Assembly (NCBI GenBank): GCA_025358305.1
Contig: JANYJZ010000003.1
Coordinates: 186,001-250,000, forward strand
DNA: 64,000 nucleotides
Origin: Ignavibacteriota bacterium
GTDB taxonomy: Bacteria; Bacteroidota; Ignavibacteria; UBA10030; SZUA-254
Direction of reading: 5' to 3'
The translations under genes and the position numbers were made by a program. The notes under the pieces were generated by a model that saw only the letters and a list, made by a program, of their open reading frames with translations, was not told the origin of the DNA and searched no databases. This document shows, one piece after another, positions 42,413-51,900 of the stretch. The stretch's first letter is position 1; every line of letters begins with the position of its first letter.

Positions 42413-44028
42413 ACTATTGCCCCAACGGTGGTTGAACCTGATTCTTCTGTGAACCGCTTCCTGACGGGCAGGCGCGGAAACGCGAGGGTGAACGTCGTGC
42501 CCGCACCCGGAGCGGACCGAGCGGCGATCGTGCCGCCGTGGCGTTCCACGATGCCGTAGACGACGGAAAGGCCGAGCCCGACGCCTTTCCCCCCTTTTTT
42601 CGTCGTGTAGAACGGCTCGAAGATGTGCGGGAGGTCCTCTGCGAGGATGCCCGTGCCGGTGTCGGCGACGGTGATGATGACGGTGTCGTCGGTCTCCTGT
42701 CGGGCCGCGATCGAGATGGACCCGCCCCCCGGCATGGCCTCGACCGCGTTGACGAAGAGCGCGACGAGGGCCTGTTCGATCTGATTCTGGTCGCAGGTGA
42801 GGAGGATGCCGGGCTCGATGTTCGCCGGTTCGAGCCGGACGTTCGACATCTGGCAGTGGTGCCGGACGAGGTTCGCCGCCTTGTCGATGATCACGCCGAC
42901 GGGGGCCATCGCGAACTCTCCGACGTTCTTCCGGGAGAAGAGGAGGAGGTTCTTGACGATCGTCCCGCAGCGGTCCGTCTCGCGGGCGATAAGGCGTATC
43001 TCCTCGAGGGTCTCGGCGTACTGCGGAAGCGTTACAACGTCCTTCTTCAGCCTTCGTTCGATGAGCTTCGCGTAGGTGAGGATCGCCTCGAGGGGGTTAT
43101 TGAGCTCGTGGGCGACCGTCGCGGAGAGTTTTCCGAGGGATGCCATCTTCTCGATGTGGACGATCTGCCCGTGGATCGCCTTGAGTTCCTCGGTCTTCTC
43201 CTGGACGCGCTCCTGGAGCGTCTCCGCCCAACGTCGGTTCTCCTCCTTCTCATGTTTCAGGGAGGCCGTCATCTCGTTGAACGCGTCGGCGAGCCTGCCA
43301 AGCTCGTTGCGGTGAGAGATATGGATCTCGTGGTCGAGATTCCCGCCCGAGATCGCCTGCGCGCCTTTCATGAGCCTGCGCACCGGCTTCAGCACGGTGG
43401 TGGAGAGGAACACAACGACGATCGCCGTGACCACGGCGACCATGCCGATCGCGTAGTAGATCATCGATCGCTGCGTTTCCGCGGCGTTCGCGTCGAGCTC
43501 CTTGAGGGACATCCGCACGTCGAGGACCCCGAGGACGGACTGTTCGGCCCCATGCGCGTGGCACGCGCCGTTGGTGCAGGCGGGCTCGTTTCGGATCGGA
43601 TTGATCACGCCGAGGACCCGGTATCCTCCGGGCGCGCCGTAGATGCGGACCCTGTTCGTCGAGGGGAGGGATTCCAGCGGCTTCTCCTGGCTGTGGCAGG
43701 CGAAGCAGGCCTCGGCGTGCATGTCGACGATCGTGTTCTTCTCCTTTTCGTCGGTGGAAAAGATGATCTCGCCGCGCTTGTTGTAGATGCGGATGCCCTC
43801 CACCCCGGGCTCGCGTCCGATGGTCGTGATGATCTCGTAGACGTCCTCGTTCCGGTTGAGAAGCATGCTGTACCGCGTCGACTGCTTGATGATGTCGCTG
43901 ACCCGGTTGGCGCTGTTCCGGATCTGGTGCGTCATCTGGTCGTTCGTGTAGGAGATCGTGATGTAGAGGTAGGTGCAGAGCAGCAGCAGGAGGAGGATCA
44001 CGGAGCCCGCAATGACGCGGACGCTCAT
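42409..44028 (-). CDS. membrane histidine kinase with periplasmic c-type heme sensor
   Basis: 539 residues: helix 1 (VIAGSVILLLLLLCTYLYI), a periplasmic sensor with CFACH and CTNGACH (CX2CH and CX4CH), helix 2 (MIYYAIGMVAVVTAIVVVFL), HAMP (ISHRNELGRLADAFNEM), coiled coil, H box (SATVAHELNNPLEAI) and an ATPase domain with G boxes (DTGTGI, KGVGLGLSVVYGIV). A heme-binding sensor suits redox or gas sensing. Start: longer readings begin at 44061 or 44052, but the sigma54 promoter at 44068-44082 predicts transcription from about 44056, so the ATG at 44028 is preferred. Confidence 0.9.
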   Translation of the reverse strand: MSVRVIAGSVILLLLLLCTYLYITISYTNDQMTHQIRNSANRVSDIIKQSTRYSMLLNRNEDVYEIITTIGREPGVEGIRIYNKRGEIIFSTDEKEKNTIVDMHAEACFACHSQEKPLESLPSTNRVRIYGAPGGYRVLGVINPIRNEPACTNGACHAHGAEQSVLGVLDVRMSLKELDANAAETQRSMIYYAIGMVAVVTAIVVVFLSTTVLKPVRRLMKGAQAISGGNLDHEIHISHRNELGRLADAFNEMTASLKHEKEENRRWAETLQERVQEKTEELKAIHGQIVHIEKMASLGKLSATVAHELNNPLEAILTYAKLIERRLKKDVVTLPQYAETLEEIRLIARETDRCGTIVKNLLLFSRKNVGEFAMAPVGVIIDKAANLVRHHCQMSNVRLEPANIEPGILLTCDQNQIEQALVALFVNAVEAMPGGGSISIAARQETDDTVIITVADTGTGILAEDLPHIFEPFYTTKKGGKGVGLGLSVVYGIVERHGGTIAARSAPGAGTTFTLAFPRLPVRKRFTEESGSTTVGAIV

Positions 44029-44067
44029 TCTATGGAAAAATGGTAGACTCATCCATACCATAAAAGG

Positions 44068-44082
44068 GCAACTGCCGTGCCA
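44068..44082 (-). promoter_or_regulatory. consensus sigma54 promoter of the two-component operon
   Basis: On the minus strand: TGGCACG-N4-TTGC, a perfect consensus. Predicted start near 44056. Since the operon encodes a sigma54 activator, autoregulation is likely. Confidence 0.85.
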
Positions 44083-44154
44083 TGCTGGGGGGGTCAGGGG
44101 GGCGTAATCAACGCATCTTTTTGTCGGAGATTATCAAGCATGCGAACAAACCGG

Positions 44155-44185
44155 GGGGGCGTTCTCAACTCTAAGAACGTCCCCC
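44155..44185 (-). terminator. terminator of the HybAB-like operon
   Basis: On the minus strand GGGGG, bulged A, CGTTCT pairs with AGAACG, CCCCC; GGTTTGTTC follows. It lies 11 bases past the stop of the gene ending at 44196. Confidence 0.6.
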
Positions 44186-44195
44186 AGGCCGCGTT

Positions 44196-44942
44196 TCAGG
44201 ACCCCGATTCGCCGCTGCCGTACACCGCGTTCACGAGCTCGAAGTACTTCTTCTGTCCGAGCATCGCAGCGACGTCCCGGAGCATCTCCCCGCCGTCGGG
44301 AAGCGTCGCGCCGATGGCCGCGCGGTCGCGGCCGATGGCGGCCCGGGCCAGGCCCGCGAACCGGTCGCGGTCCGACCGGTAGTGAGCGTCCGCGTCCGTC
44401 TTCGAGAGGAGGGAGGGCTCCGACGTCAGGTCGGAGCGCATCCGGACCTCGAAGAGCCATCCGTTCACGAGCGGAGAATTGCTCAGAACGAACGGGTCGA
44501 GGGCGAGCGAAGGGTTCACCGCGGTCACCGAACCACTCACGGGCGATGCGATGTGAAGCGTCCCGCCTTCCATGATGATCCAGCAGCAGTACTGGTCGAG
44601 CGTGACGATGTCCCCCACGCCTGGAAGGACGAGCTCCTTCGGGGCGAGGAGGTTCGCGAGGGTCGGCTCGATGCCTATCCGGACGACCGCGGCGCTTCTC
44701 CGTGCGATCCAGCAGTGATTCTGGCTGTACCGATAGTCGTGCGAGACCTCCCTCGATGGGGCCTTCACGGGCTGAGCGTCCTTACGGCTGAAGTGCATGC
44801 GCATCGCCGCATCCAAGGGGCAGGTGTCGCAGTCGAAGGAGCGGTCGCACAGCTGGTACGAGAGGATCCCCGCCGCCATCCAGACGCAACGGTGTTGCGG
44901 CGGAAAGTTTGGATGAAAGGAACTCTCAGGTGCAAATCTCAT
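44196..44942 (-). CDS. GcvH-like protein without lipoyl lysine (Cys-rich N terminus)
   Basis: 248 residues. An N-terminal cysteine motif (CVWMAAGILSYQLCDRSFDCDTCPLD) precedes a GcvH/lipoyl fold (HCWIARRSAAVVRIGIEPTL, then ASPVSGSVTAVN). At the place of the lipoylated Lys, seven residues before SPVSG, there is Gly (EGGTLHIASPVSG), so lipoylation there is not expected. Such Cys-containing GcvH-like proteins occur with respiratory Fe-S/NrfD genes. Its start overlaps the NrfD-like gene stop (ATGA). It is cytoplasmic by sequence; the role is unknown, perhaps a structural adaptor. Confidence 0.75.
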   Translation of the reverse strand: MRFAPESSFHPNFPPQHRCVWMAAGILSYQLCDRSFDCDTCPLDAAMRMHFSRKDAQPVKAPSREVSHDYRYSQNHCWIARRSAAVVRIGIEPTLANLLAPKELVLPGVGDIVTLDQYCCWIIMEGGTLHIASPVSGSVTAVNPSLALDPFVLSNSPLVNGWLFEVRMRSDLTSEPSLLSKTDADAHYRSDRDRFAGLARAAIGRDRAAIGATLPDGGEMLRDVAAMLGQKKYFELVNAVYGSGESGS

Positions 44943-46132
44943 ACAACCTCCACATGTCGGGACTGTGAGAGATAGAGGAGCTCTTCTTCAAATCCGTGAG
45001 GTCTCGCCGCCTTCGGGTCGGCGCCGTGCTTGAAGACGGGCAGATAGCGCGCCGCGAGCGAGAAGACCACGAAGCCGGTCGTGACGATCATGAGCGTGAT
45101 GGCGATCTCCATCCACGAGGGGAAGTAGGAGACCTTCGCCCATGCCTCCATCCCCGTGATGCTGATGTTGAGACGGTTGACGACGAACCCGATGATGACC
45201 AGGAGCGCCCCGGCGAAGAGGCCGGTGCTGTTCTGCCGGACCTTCGGGATGCTCAGGAGGACCAGCGGCGCGATGATCCCCACACCGATCTCCAGCCAGT
45301 ACATGTACGTCTCCCAGCGCGGAAGGAGGAGGAGCGGGAACGCTTCGCGGTTCGAGAGGTCCATGAGCTTCATCGTCAATAGCACGGCGAGCATGACGAC
45401 GATGATGCGCCCGATCTCCGTCAGGAGGTTCATTTCGAGCCCCTTCTTGAACGCCTTACTGCTGAGGAACGACTCCATGATCACCATCGCGCACCCGACC
45501 GAGATCGCCGAGACATAGAAGAACACCGGCAGGTATGGGGTGTACCAGAGCGCGTAGAGCTTCTCCGGGACGATGAGGTAGAGCGACCCCAGGGACGACT
45601 GGTGGAGCGTCGAGAGGAGCACTCCGAGGATGATGAGAGGCGCCGTCATGCGCTTGATGATCTTCAGGGGGCGCGTCAGGTTGAACTTCTCGAGGACGAC
45701 CGGCGAGAACTCCAAGGCCAGGACCGTCGTATAGAGCATGACGCACCAGGCGACCTCGAACATGACCGAGTGCGGGTTCCACATGATGATGGCGTGCCAG
45801 ATCTGCAAGGGACGCCCGAGGTCGAACAGAAGCGCCACGATGACGAGGACGTACCCGAGGAACGCCGTCAGGATCGTCGGCCGGAGGATCGGCTCGAAGC
45901 GCTTGATGTTGAAGATGTGGACGATCGCGGCGAGCGTGAACCCGCCGGCTGCGAGGCCGACGCCGCAGAGGATGTCAAATCCGATCCAGAGCCCCCAGGG
46001 GAACTGGTCGCTCAGGTGCGTCGATGCGCCCAAGCCCTGGGTGAACCGGATGTAGGTCGCGTAGAGACCCGAGGCGATGATGATCCCCGCAACGATCTTC
46101 CAGAAAGTGAGAGATTGCAATTTCCGTTTCAT
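44939..46132 (-). CDS. NrfD/HybB-like integral membrane quinone-interacting subunit
   Basis: 397 residues with about ten helices. The start FWKIVAGIIIASGLYATYIRF, GLGASTHLSDQFPWGLWIGFD and GVGLAAGGFTLAAIVHIF are the signature of HybB within the NrfD/PsrC family, which exchanges electrons or protons with quinone. It lies 18 bases after the HybA-like gene and overlaps the GcvH-like gene. No hydrogenase catalytic subunits of the HybOC type are near, so the catalytic partner of this HybA/HybB-like pair is unknown. Confidence 0.9.
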   Translation of the reverse strand: MKRKLQSLTFWKIVAGIIIASGLYATYIRFTQGLGASTHLSDQFPWGLWIGFDILCGVGLAAGGFTLAAIVHIFNIKRFEPILRPTILTAFLGYVLVIVALLFDLGRPLQIWHAIIMWNPHSVMFEVAWCVMLYTTVLALEFSPVVLEKFNLTRPLKIIKRMTAPLIILGVLLSTLHQSSLGSLYLIVPEKLYALWYTPYLPVFFYVSAISVGCAMVIMESFLSSKAFKKGLEMNLLTEIGRIIVVMLAVLLTMKLMDLSNREAFPLLLLPRWETYMYWLEIGVGIIAPLVLLSIPKVRQNSTGLFAGALLVIIGFVVNRLNISITGMEAWAKVSYFPSWMEIAITLMIVTTGFVVFSLAARYLPVFKHGADPKAARPHGFEEELLYLSQSRHVEVV

Positions 46133-46150
46133 AGTGGTTCTCTGCGGTAA

Positions 46151-46927
46151 TTAATTGTCGTTGTGATTTGTGTTCTTCTTGTCGAGATTCTCAAGAGAGC
46201 GTTCGAGGCGTTGCACTTCGGTCCGGCGGTTGGTGATCCACCAGATGCCGTAGAGGAACACGCCGCCGACGCTGACCACCGAGGGGATCTTCGACAGTGC
46301 GTTCCAGGTGTACATCGGCATGACCATGTTCTCGAGCTTCGTCGTGAACCCGAGCTGCTCGAACGGCACGCTGGAGAGGTAGAGGATCGAGGTGCCGCCG
46401 ACTTCCTGCACGCCGTAGATCTTGTCGATGTATTTGCCCGGTTCGGCTGCGATGCGCTTGTGGGCTTCGCGGATGAGATCGTCGCGATCGCCGAACGTCG
46501 TCGCCCCGGTGGGGCAGGCCTCCGCACACGCGGTCGGCAGACCCTGGGCGAGGCGCTCCGCGCAGAACCGGCACTTCTGGATGCGCGGGTAGTTGTTGCT
46601 CCACTCGTACTTTGGGACCTGGAAGGGGCATGCCTGGATGCAGTACCGGCAGCCGATGCACTTGGACTCGTCGTAGAGCACCGGGCCTTCGGGGGTCTTC
46701 GTGAAGGCGCCGACGGGGCAGACGGAGGCGCATGTCGGCGTCACGCAGTGCTGGCACATCCTGCGCACGAAGACGCCGTCATGCTCCTCGAGGGCCGTGT
46801 AGGCGGTCGCGGTGAGCTTCTTTTCCTCCCCGACGGGAAGGTGGTTCTGCGCCTTGCATGCGTCCTGACAGGCATTGCATCCGATGCAGAGTGTCGTGTC
46901 GATCAATAGTGCTCGCTGAGATTTCAT
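46151..46927 (-). CDS. HybA/DmsB-like four-cluster ferredoxin subunit
   Basis: 258 residues with four [4Fe-4S] motifs: CIGCNACQDACK, CQHCVTPTCASVCP, CIGCRYCIQACP and CRFCAERLAQGLPTACAEACP. A helix near the C terminus (VVSVGGVFLYGIWWI) and a charged tail follow, as in HybA. There is no Tat or Sec signal, in contrast to periplasmic HybA, so orientation is uncertain. AAGG lies 8 bases before the ATG at 46927. It passes electrons between an unknown partner and the HybB-like membrane subunit. Confidence 0.9.
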   Translation of the reverse strand: MKSQRALLIDTTLCIGCNACQDACKAQNHLPVGEEKKLTATAYTALEEHDGVFVRRMCQHCVTPTCASVCPVGAFTKTPEGPVLYDESKCIGCRYCIQACPFQVPKYEWSNNYPRIQKCRFCAERLAQGLPTACAEACPTGATTFGDRDDLIREAHKRIAAEPGKYIDKIYGVQEVGGTSILYLSSVPFEQLGFTTKLENMVMPMYTWNALSKIPSVVSVGGVFLYGIWWITNRRTEVQRLERSLENLDKKNTNHNDN

Positions 46928-46946
46928 TGCTGTCATCCTTCTTCGG

Positions 46947-47621
46947 TTAATGGACCTGTAAGAACTCTTGCTCGAAGCCCCGCCACGCGCGCTCGTCCAT
47001 CGTGCCGAGCACCCCGGGCGCCGGAGCGCCTCCATCCTGGAGGTACGCAGGCTGGAGTTGGCCGTTGGTGTTCAGCGACGCGAAGTAGTTCCGCAGACGC
47101 CCGAACTCATCGCGCACCCAGCTTCTGCTTTCGCTGCCGAGCATCATCTCCTTCAGGTCGCACATCGACACGGGCCGGATGGCATACCCCCACCCGTCGC
47201 CGAAGAGCCGTTCCCGCAAGTACGAGGGGTTTCTTGGAAGCTCATCGTTCACTTCGAGGATCTCCCCGGACAGAGGCGACCGGACCGTGAGGAGACGGTC
47301 GTGTTCCTTCAGGAGGATGATCGGTTCGCCCTTGGCGACCTGGTCGCCCGCGTTCTTCAGAAGGATGATCTCCGGGCGGCCGACGAGCCGTGCGATGAAG
47401 TCGTCGATCCCCAGCCGCAGGGTGCCGGAAGGGTAGAGGTTCAGCCACGTGTGCGACGGCGCGAAGAAAATGCCGTCGGGGACGCGGACCGGGTAGGGGT
47501 CCGCGGCGGTACGTATTACCGGGATAGCCGCCGCCTTCCCCTGGCGCGCCTTCCTCCGCTCCAGGATCCAGTCGGCGGAGAGGAAGAGGATGATGGTTGC
47601 TATGACAAAGAGGACTGTCAT
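46947..47621 (-). CDS. membrane-anchored GcvH-like protein without lipoyl lysine
   Basis: 224 residues. An N-terminal helix (VLFVIATIILFLSADWIL) is followed by a basic stretch and a GcvH-like fold (FFAPSHTWLNLYPSGTLRLGID, later RSPLSGEILEVNDEL). Seven residues before SPLSG, where GcvH carries lipoyl-Lys, there is Asp (HDRLLTVR). AAAGGAA precedes the ATG. It is the first gene of the four-gene operon 47621-44196, whose last gene is also GcvH-like. A scaffold or docking role for the HybAB-like complex is the most cautious guess. Confidence 0.75.
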   Translation of the reverse strand: MTVLFVIATIILFLSADWILERRKARQGKAAAIPVIRTAADPYPVRVPDGIFFAPSHTWLNLYPSGTLRLGIDDFIARLVGRPEIILLKNAGDQVAKGEPIILLKEHDRLLTVRSPLSGEILEVNDELPRNPSYLRERLFGDGWGYAIRPVSMCDLKEMMLGSESRSWVRDEFGRLRNYFASLNTNGQLQPAYLQDGGAPAPGVLGTMDERAWRGFEQEFLQVH

Positions 47622-47683
47622 GATCGTGATTCCTTTCTATTCAAATGTGCTGGTTGTGGTTTTCCACGCTGCCAATAGATGAT

Positions 47684-47698
47684 GTAAGAATCGTGCCA
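47684..47698 (-). promoter_or_regulatory. possible sigma54 promoter (weak -12)
   Basis: On the minus strand TGGCACG-N4-TTAC: perfect -24 block but AC in place of the usual GC. 63 bases before the gene at 47621. Confidence 0.35.
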
Positions 47699-47877
47699 GA
47701 TCGAGCGACCCGGCGTGCACATTTTCCAAACGCTAAAGACCTCAGGGAGAACAAGTTACAAATGGGGACTCCCCGGTGTGAATCTCCGGTATGTTCGGGC
47801 GCGTAGAGAAGCGCAACACTCGCCGGCCCGGACAGGCGAAAATGTGTTTTAAAATGCTACAGGCCTGATTTAATGGG

Positions 47878-47905
47878 TGTTGAGAAATGCAACAGGAGGG
47901 TGTTG
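47878..47905. promoter_or_regulatory. alternating TGTTG/CAACA half-sites
   Basis: TGTTG (47878-47882), 7 bases, CAACA (47890-47894), 6 bases, TGTTG (47901-47905). Seen from the minus strand, CTCAACACCC is repeated with a 23-base-pair period. About 190 bases upstream of the weak promoter, a distance suited to an enhancer. Confidence 0.4.
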
Positions 47906-47935
47906 AGGAACCTTACACATCGGGAGGAAATAGAA

Positions 47936-47962
47936 GTGGCGCGCCACAGTTCGGCGCGCCAC
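47936..47962 (-). terminator. terminator hairpin of the PFOR operon
   Basis: GTGGCGCGCC and GGCGCGCCAC form a perfect 10-base stem with a 7-base loop, 28 bases past the stop of the DHODH-like gene. Confidence 0.6.
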
Positions 47963-47990
47963 GCAACGTGCACGTAGGGGGGTAACGCGG

Positions 47991-48980
47991 TTATTTGAAG
48001 CTGTTCAATGCCTTCATATAGTTCGCCCGCTCGAACGCCGACGGATCGGCCACAGAGCGCTGGCTCATGCTCCCCTTCATCTGCGTGATCGAAACGTACT
48101 CATGCTCGAGCATCCAGCGCTCCAGGTCCGAGAGGACCTTTCCCAAGTGCGCCGGCCCGTTCTTCAATAGGGCCGAACACATCATCGTCACGTCCGCCCC
48201 CGCCATGAGCATCTTCAGAACGTCCTCGACGTTGTGGATCCCGCTCGTGGCCGCGAGGCTCGCCTTGACCTGTCCGTGGAGGATGGCGATCCAGCGCATC
48301 GGGAGCCGCATCGCGAACGAAGAGCTCAACGTCACGCCCGGACGGACGTCAAGCGTGTGGAGGTCGATGTCGGGCTGATAAAACCTATTAAAAAGAACGA
48401 GCCCGTTCGCTCCGGCGGCCACGAAGCGCTGCGCGACGTGCGCGAACGAGCTGAAGTACGGACTGAGCTTCATCGCGATGGGGATGGAGACGCTTTGGCG
48501 GACGGCATGGAGGATCTCGGCATAGCGGTCCTCGACGTCGGCACTCGTGAGGAACGGATCGGTCGGAATGTAATAGACGTTAAGCTCCAGCGCGTCGGCC
48601 CCCGCCTGCTCCATCTTACTGGCATACTTCATCCAGCCGCCGACCGTGATGCCGTTGAGACTCGCGATGATGGGGATGTCGAGGCTCGCCTTCGCCCTCC
48701 GGATAAGTTCGATGTATTCGTCGGGGCCGAGGTTGTACTCGGTCGTCCCGGGAAAGTACGTGAGCGACTCTGCAAAGCTCTCCGATCCGTAGGAGAGGTA
48801 GAAGTCGATCTCGGCGACCTCGTGCGCGATCTGCTCCTCGAACAGCGAATACATGACGATCGCCGACGCACCAGCGTCCTCGAGGGCCTTCATGCCGTCG
48901 AGGGTGTGGGAGAGCGGGCTCGCCGAAGGGACGAGGGGGTTCTTCAGTTTGAGGCCGAGATACGTCGTTGAGAGATCCAT
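47991..48980 (-). CDS. dihydroorotate dehydrogenase-like flavoprotein
   Basis: 329 residues, TIM-barrel DHODH-like: [20 protein letters not shown] at the start, later [46 protein letters not shown]. Proteins of this group are common next to pyruvate:ferredoxin oxidoreductase genes and are not thought to be the pyrimidine enzyme itself. It lies 8 bases after the PFOR stop. The ATG at 48980 begins the conserved domain; longer readings run into PFOR. An Fe-S or NAD(P)H partner is not encoded here. Confidence 0.85.
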   Translation of the reverse strand: MDLSTTYLGLKLKNPLVPSASPLSHTLDGMKALEDAGASAIVMYSLFEEQIAHEVAEIDFYLSYGSESFAESLTYFPGTTEYNLGPDEYIELIRRAKASLDIPIIASLNGITVGGWMKYASKMEQAGADALELNVYYIPTDPFLTSADVEDRYAEILHAVRQSVSIPIAMKLSPYFSSFAHVAQRFVAAGANGLVLFNRFYQPDIDLHTLDVRPGVTLSSSFAMRLPMRWIAILHGQVKASLAATSGIHNVEDVLKMLMAGADVTMMCSALLKNGPAHLGKVLSDLERWMLEHEYVSITQMKGSMSQRSVADPSAFERANYMKALNSFK

Positions 48981-48988
48981 GGCTGATC

Positions 48989-51900
48989 TTACGGTTGTTT
49001 TGGTTGGGAAGTGGGTGATTCGGGAGCGCTCTTGATCGCCCCGGGAGCAGAGCCGTTGCCGGACGCGGCGAGATGTTCGTAGACCTTCCACCGGACCGTC
49101 ACGTCCTCCTGGGCGAGAATGGCGAGCTCCTTCGCGCGGTCCGGCTGGCTCTTTTCCAGCATCTTAAAGCGCGTCTCGAGCTGCGTGAAGTCGCGCAAGG
49201 GGAGCTTCGGTGCCTTGCAGTCGAGCTTGAACGGGTTCTCTCCCGTCTTCACGTGGGCGGGGTTGTACCGGAAGATTGGCCAGTAGCCCGTGTCGACGGC
49301 GATCTTCTGGTTCGTCATCCCTTTCGCCATGTTGATGCCGTGGGCGATGCAGTGACTGTAGGCGATGATGATCGACGGCCCGTCGTGCGCCTCGGCTTCG
49401 AGGAACGCGCGGATGCACTGTGTGTCGTTCGCACCCATGGCGACCTTCGCGACGTAGACGTTCCCGTACGTCATGGCGAGCAGGGCGAGGTCCTTCTTCG
49501 CGGTCGGCTTGCCGGCCGCCGAGAACTTCGCGACCGCGGAGCGCGGCGTCGATTTCGAGGTCTGGCCGCCGGTGTTGGAGTAGACCTCCGTGTCGAGGAC
49601 AAGGATGTTCACGTTCCGGCCCGAGGCGAGGACATGGTCCAAGCCGCCGTACCCGATGTCGTACGCCCAACCGTCGCCGCCCATGATCCAGACGCTGCGC
49701 TTGACGAGATTGTCGGCCAGCGAGCTCAGGTTCTGCGCTTCCGGCGTCCCGAGCTTCCGCAGGCTCTCCTTGAGCGACGCGACGCGCTGCCGCTGCTCGT
49801 AGATGCCGGCCTCGTCGGACTGGTCGGCGCTGAGAAGGGAGTCGGCGAGATGGTTGCCGATCGACGTTCTGAGGAGCTCGACGCCTTCGCGCGCCATCTC
49901 CGTATGCTTGTCGACGGTGAGGCGCATGCCGAGGCCGAACTCCGCGTTGTCCTCGAAGAGCGAATTGGACCATGCCGGTCCGCGGCCCTGGCCGTTCGTC
50001 GTCCAAGGGGTGGTGGGGAGGTTCCCGCCGTAGATGGAGGAACACCCCGTAGCGTTCGCGATGATCGTCCGGTCGCCGAAAAGCTGGCTCACGAGCTTGA
50101 CATACGGCGTTTCGCCGCAGCCCGAGCAGGCGCCTGAGTATTCAAAGAGGGGCTGCAGGAACTGCGAGTCCTTGACGCTGCCGAGATTGATGAGCCGTCG
50201 GTCGGTCTCGGGGACCTGGAGGAAGAACTCGTAGTTCGCCCGCTCCGCCTCGCGCAGGGGAGGCTGGGGCTTCATGTTTATCGCCTTGATGCGGGTTTCG
50301 CTCTTGCTCTTCGCCGGGCAGACCTCGACGCAGAGACCGCACCCGGTGCAGTCCTCGACGCCGACCTGAAGGGTGTACTTCGCCCCCTTGTGTTCGGAGC
50401 CCTTGTAATCCATCGACTTGAACGTCGCCGGCTTTCCGGCGAGCTGACCCGGTTCAAAGACCTTCGCCCGGATCGTCGCATGCGGGCAGACAAAGACGCA
50501 CTTGTTGCACTGGATGCAGATCTCCGGTTCCCAGACGGGGACCTCGAGTGCGATGTTCCGCTTCTCCCACTGCGCCGTTCCCATGGAGAACGTGCCGTCC
50601 ACCGGCATGGCGCTCACCGGGAGGCGGTCGCCGAAGCCGGCGATCATCTCGGCGGTCACACTCCGAACGAACTCCGGCGCCTTGGCGGAGACGGCCGGGG
50701 CCATTGCGAGCGTGCTCGACACGGCCGACGGGATTTTCACTTCGTGGAGGTTCGCGAGGGTCTCATCGACGGCCTTGAAGTTCTGACGGATGATCTCGTC
50801 CCCCTTCTTCCCGTAGGTCTTTTCGATCGACTTCTTGATGGCGGCGATCGCCTCATCGCGAGGGAGGACGCCTGAGATCGCGAAGAAGCAGGTCTGCATG
50901 ATCGTGTTGATGCGGCCGCCCATGCCGGTCTGCCGTGCCACATTCGTCGCGTCAATCACGAAGAGCTTCAGCTTCCGGTCGATGATCTCCTGCTGGATCT
51001 GGCGCGGGAGCTTGCCCCAGACCTCGTCGGGACCGTACATGCTGTTGAGAAGGAACGTCCCCCCTTTGGCCGCGGTGAGAAGGACCTCGTATTTTTCCAG
51101 GAAGAACCACTGGTGACAGGCGATGAAGTTCGCCTGCTCGATGAGGTAGGGGGCGTGGATTGGGTGCGGGCCGAAGCGCAGGTGAGAGGTCGTCGTCGAG
51201 CCCGACTTCTTCGAATCGTACACAAAATACCCTTGCGCGAAGTTCTCCGTGTCCTCGCCGATGACCTTGATGGAGTTCTTGTTCGCGCTCACCGTGCCGT
51301 CCGCACCGAGGCCGTAGAAGATGGCTCTGACCACGTCGTCCGGCTCGATCGCGAACTGCGGATCGTACTCGAGACTCGTGTGCGAGACGTCGTCGTTGAT
51401 GCCGACGGTGAAGTGGTTACGAGGGACCGGCTTGCGCTGTTCGTCGTAGACGGCCTTCACCATCGCGGGGGTGAATTCCTTCGAGGAGAGCCCGTAGCGC
51501 CCTCCGATGACGCGGGGGAACGTCTTGAGCGCCGGGGCGCCGCTTGCGAACGATTCCGAGAGGGCGGTGATGACGTCCTGGTAGAGAGGTTCGCCGGTCG
51601 CTCCCGGTTCCTTCGTCCGGTCGAGGACGGCGATCGACCGCACCGTCGCCGGGATGGCCTTGAGGAAGTGCTCCACGGAGAAGGGCCGGAAAAGCCGGAC
51701 CTTAAGGAGTCCGATCTTTTCCCCCTTCGCATTGAGATAGGCGGCGGTCTCTTCGACCGTTTCCGCGCCGGAACCCATCATGATGATGATCCTGTCCGCG
51801 TCCGGGGCGCCGACGTACTGGAAGAGGGAGTAGGAGCGTCCGACGACCGAGGCGAACCGGTCCATGGCTTTTTGGACGATCTGCGGGCAGGCGGCGTAGA

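Larger units (their letters stand above)
47622..47935. other. intergenic control region of the HybAB-like operon
   Basis: No gene. It holds a degenerate sigma54-like element (47684-47698) and three alternating TGTTG/CAACA half-sites (47878-47905). Confidence 0.5.

Noticed and set aside
47991-48980. Pyrimidine-biosynthesis pyrD
   Set aside because: Coupled to PFOR and of the DHODH-like side group; no other pyrimidine gene is near.
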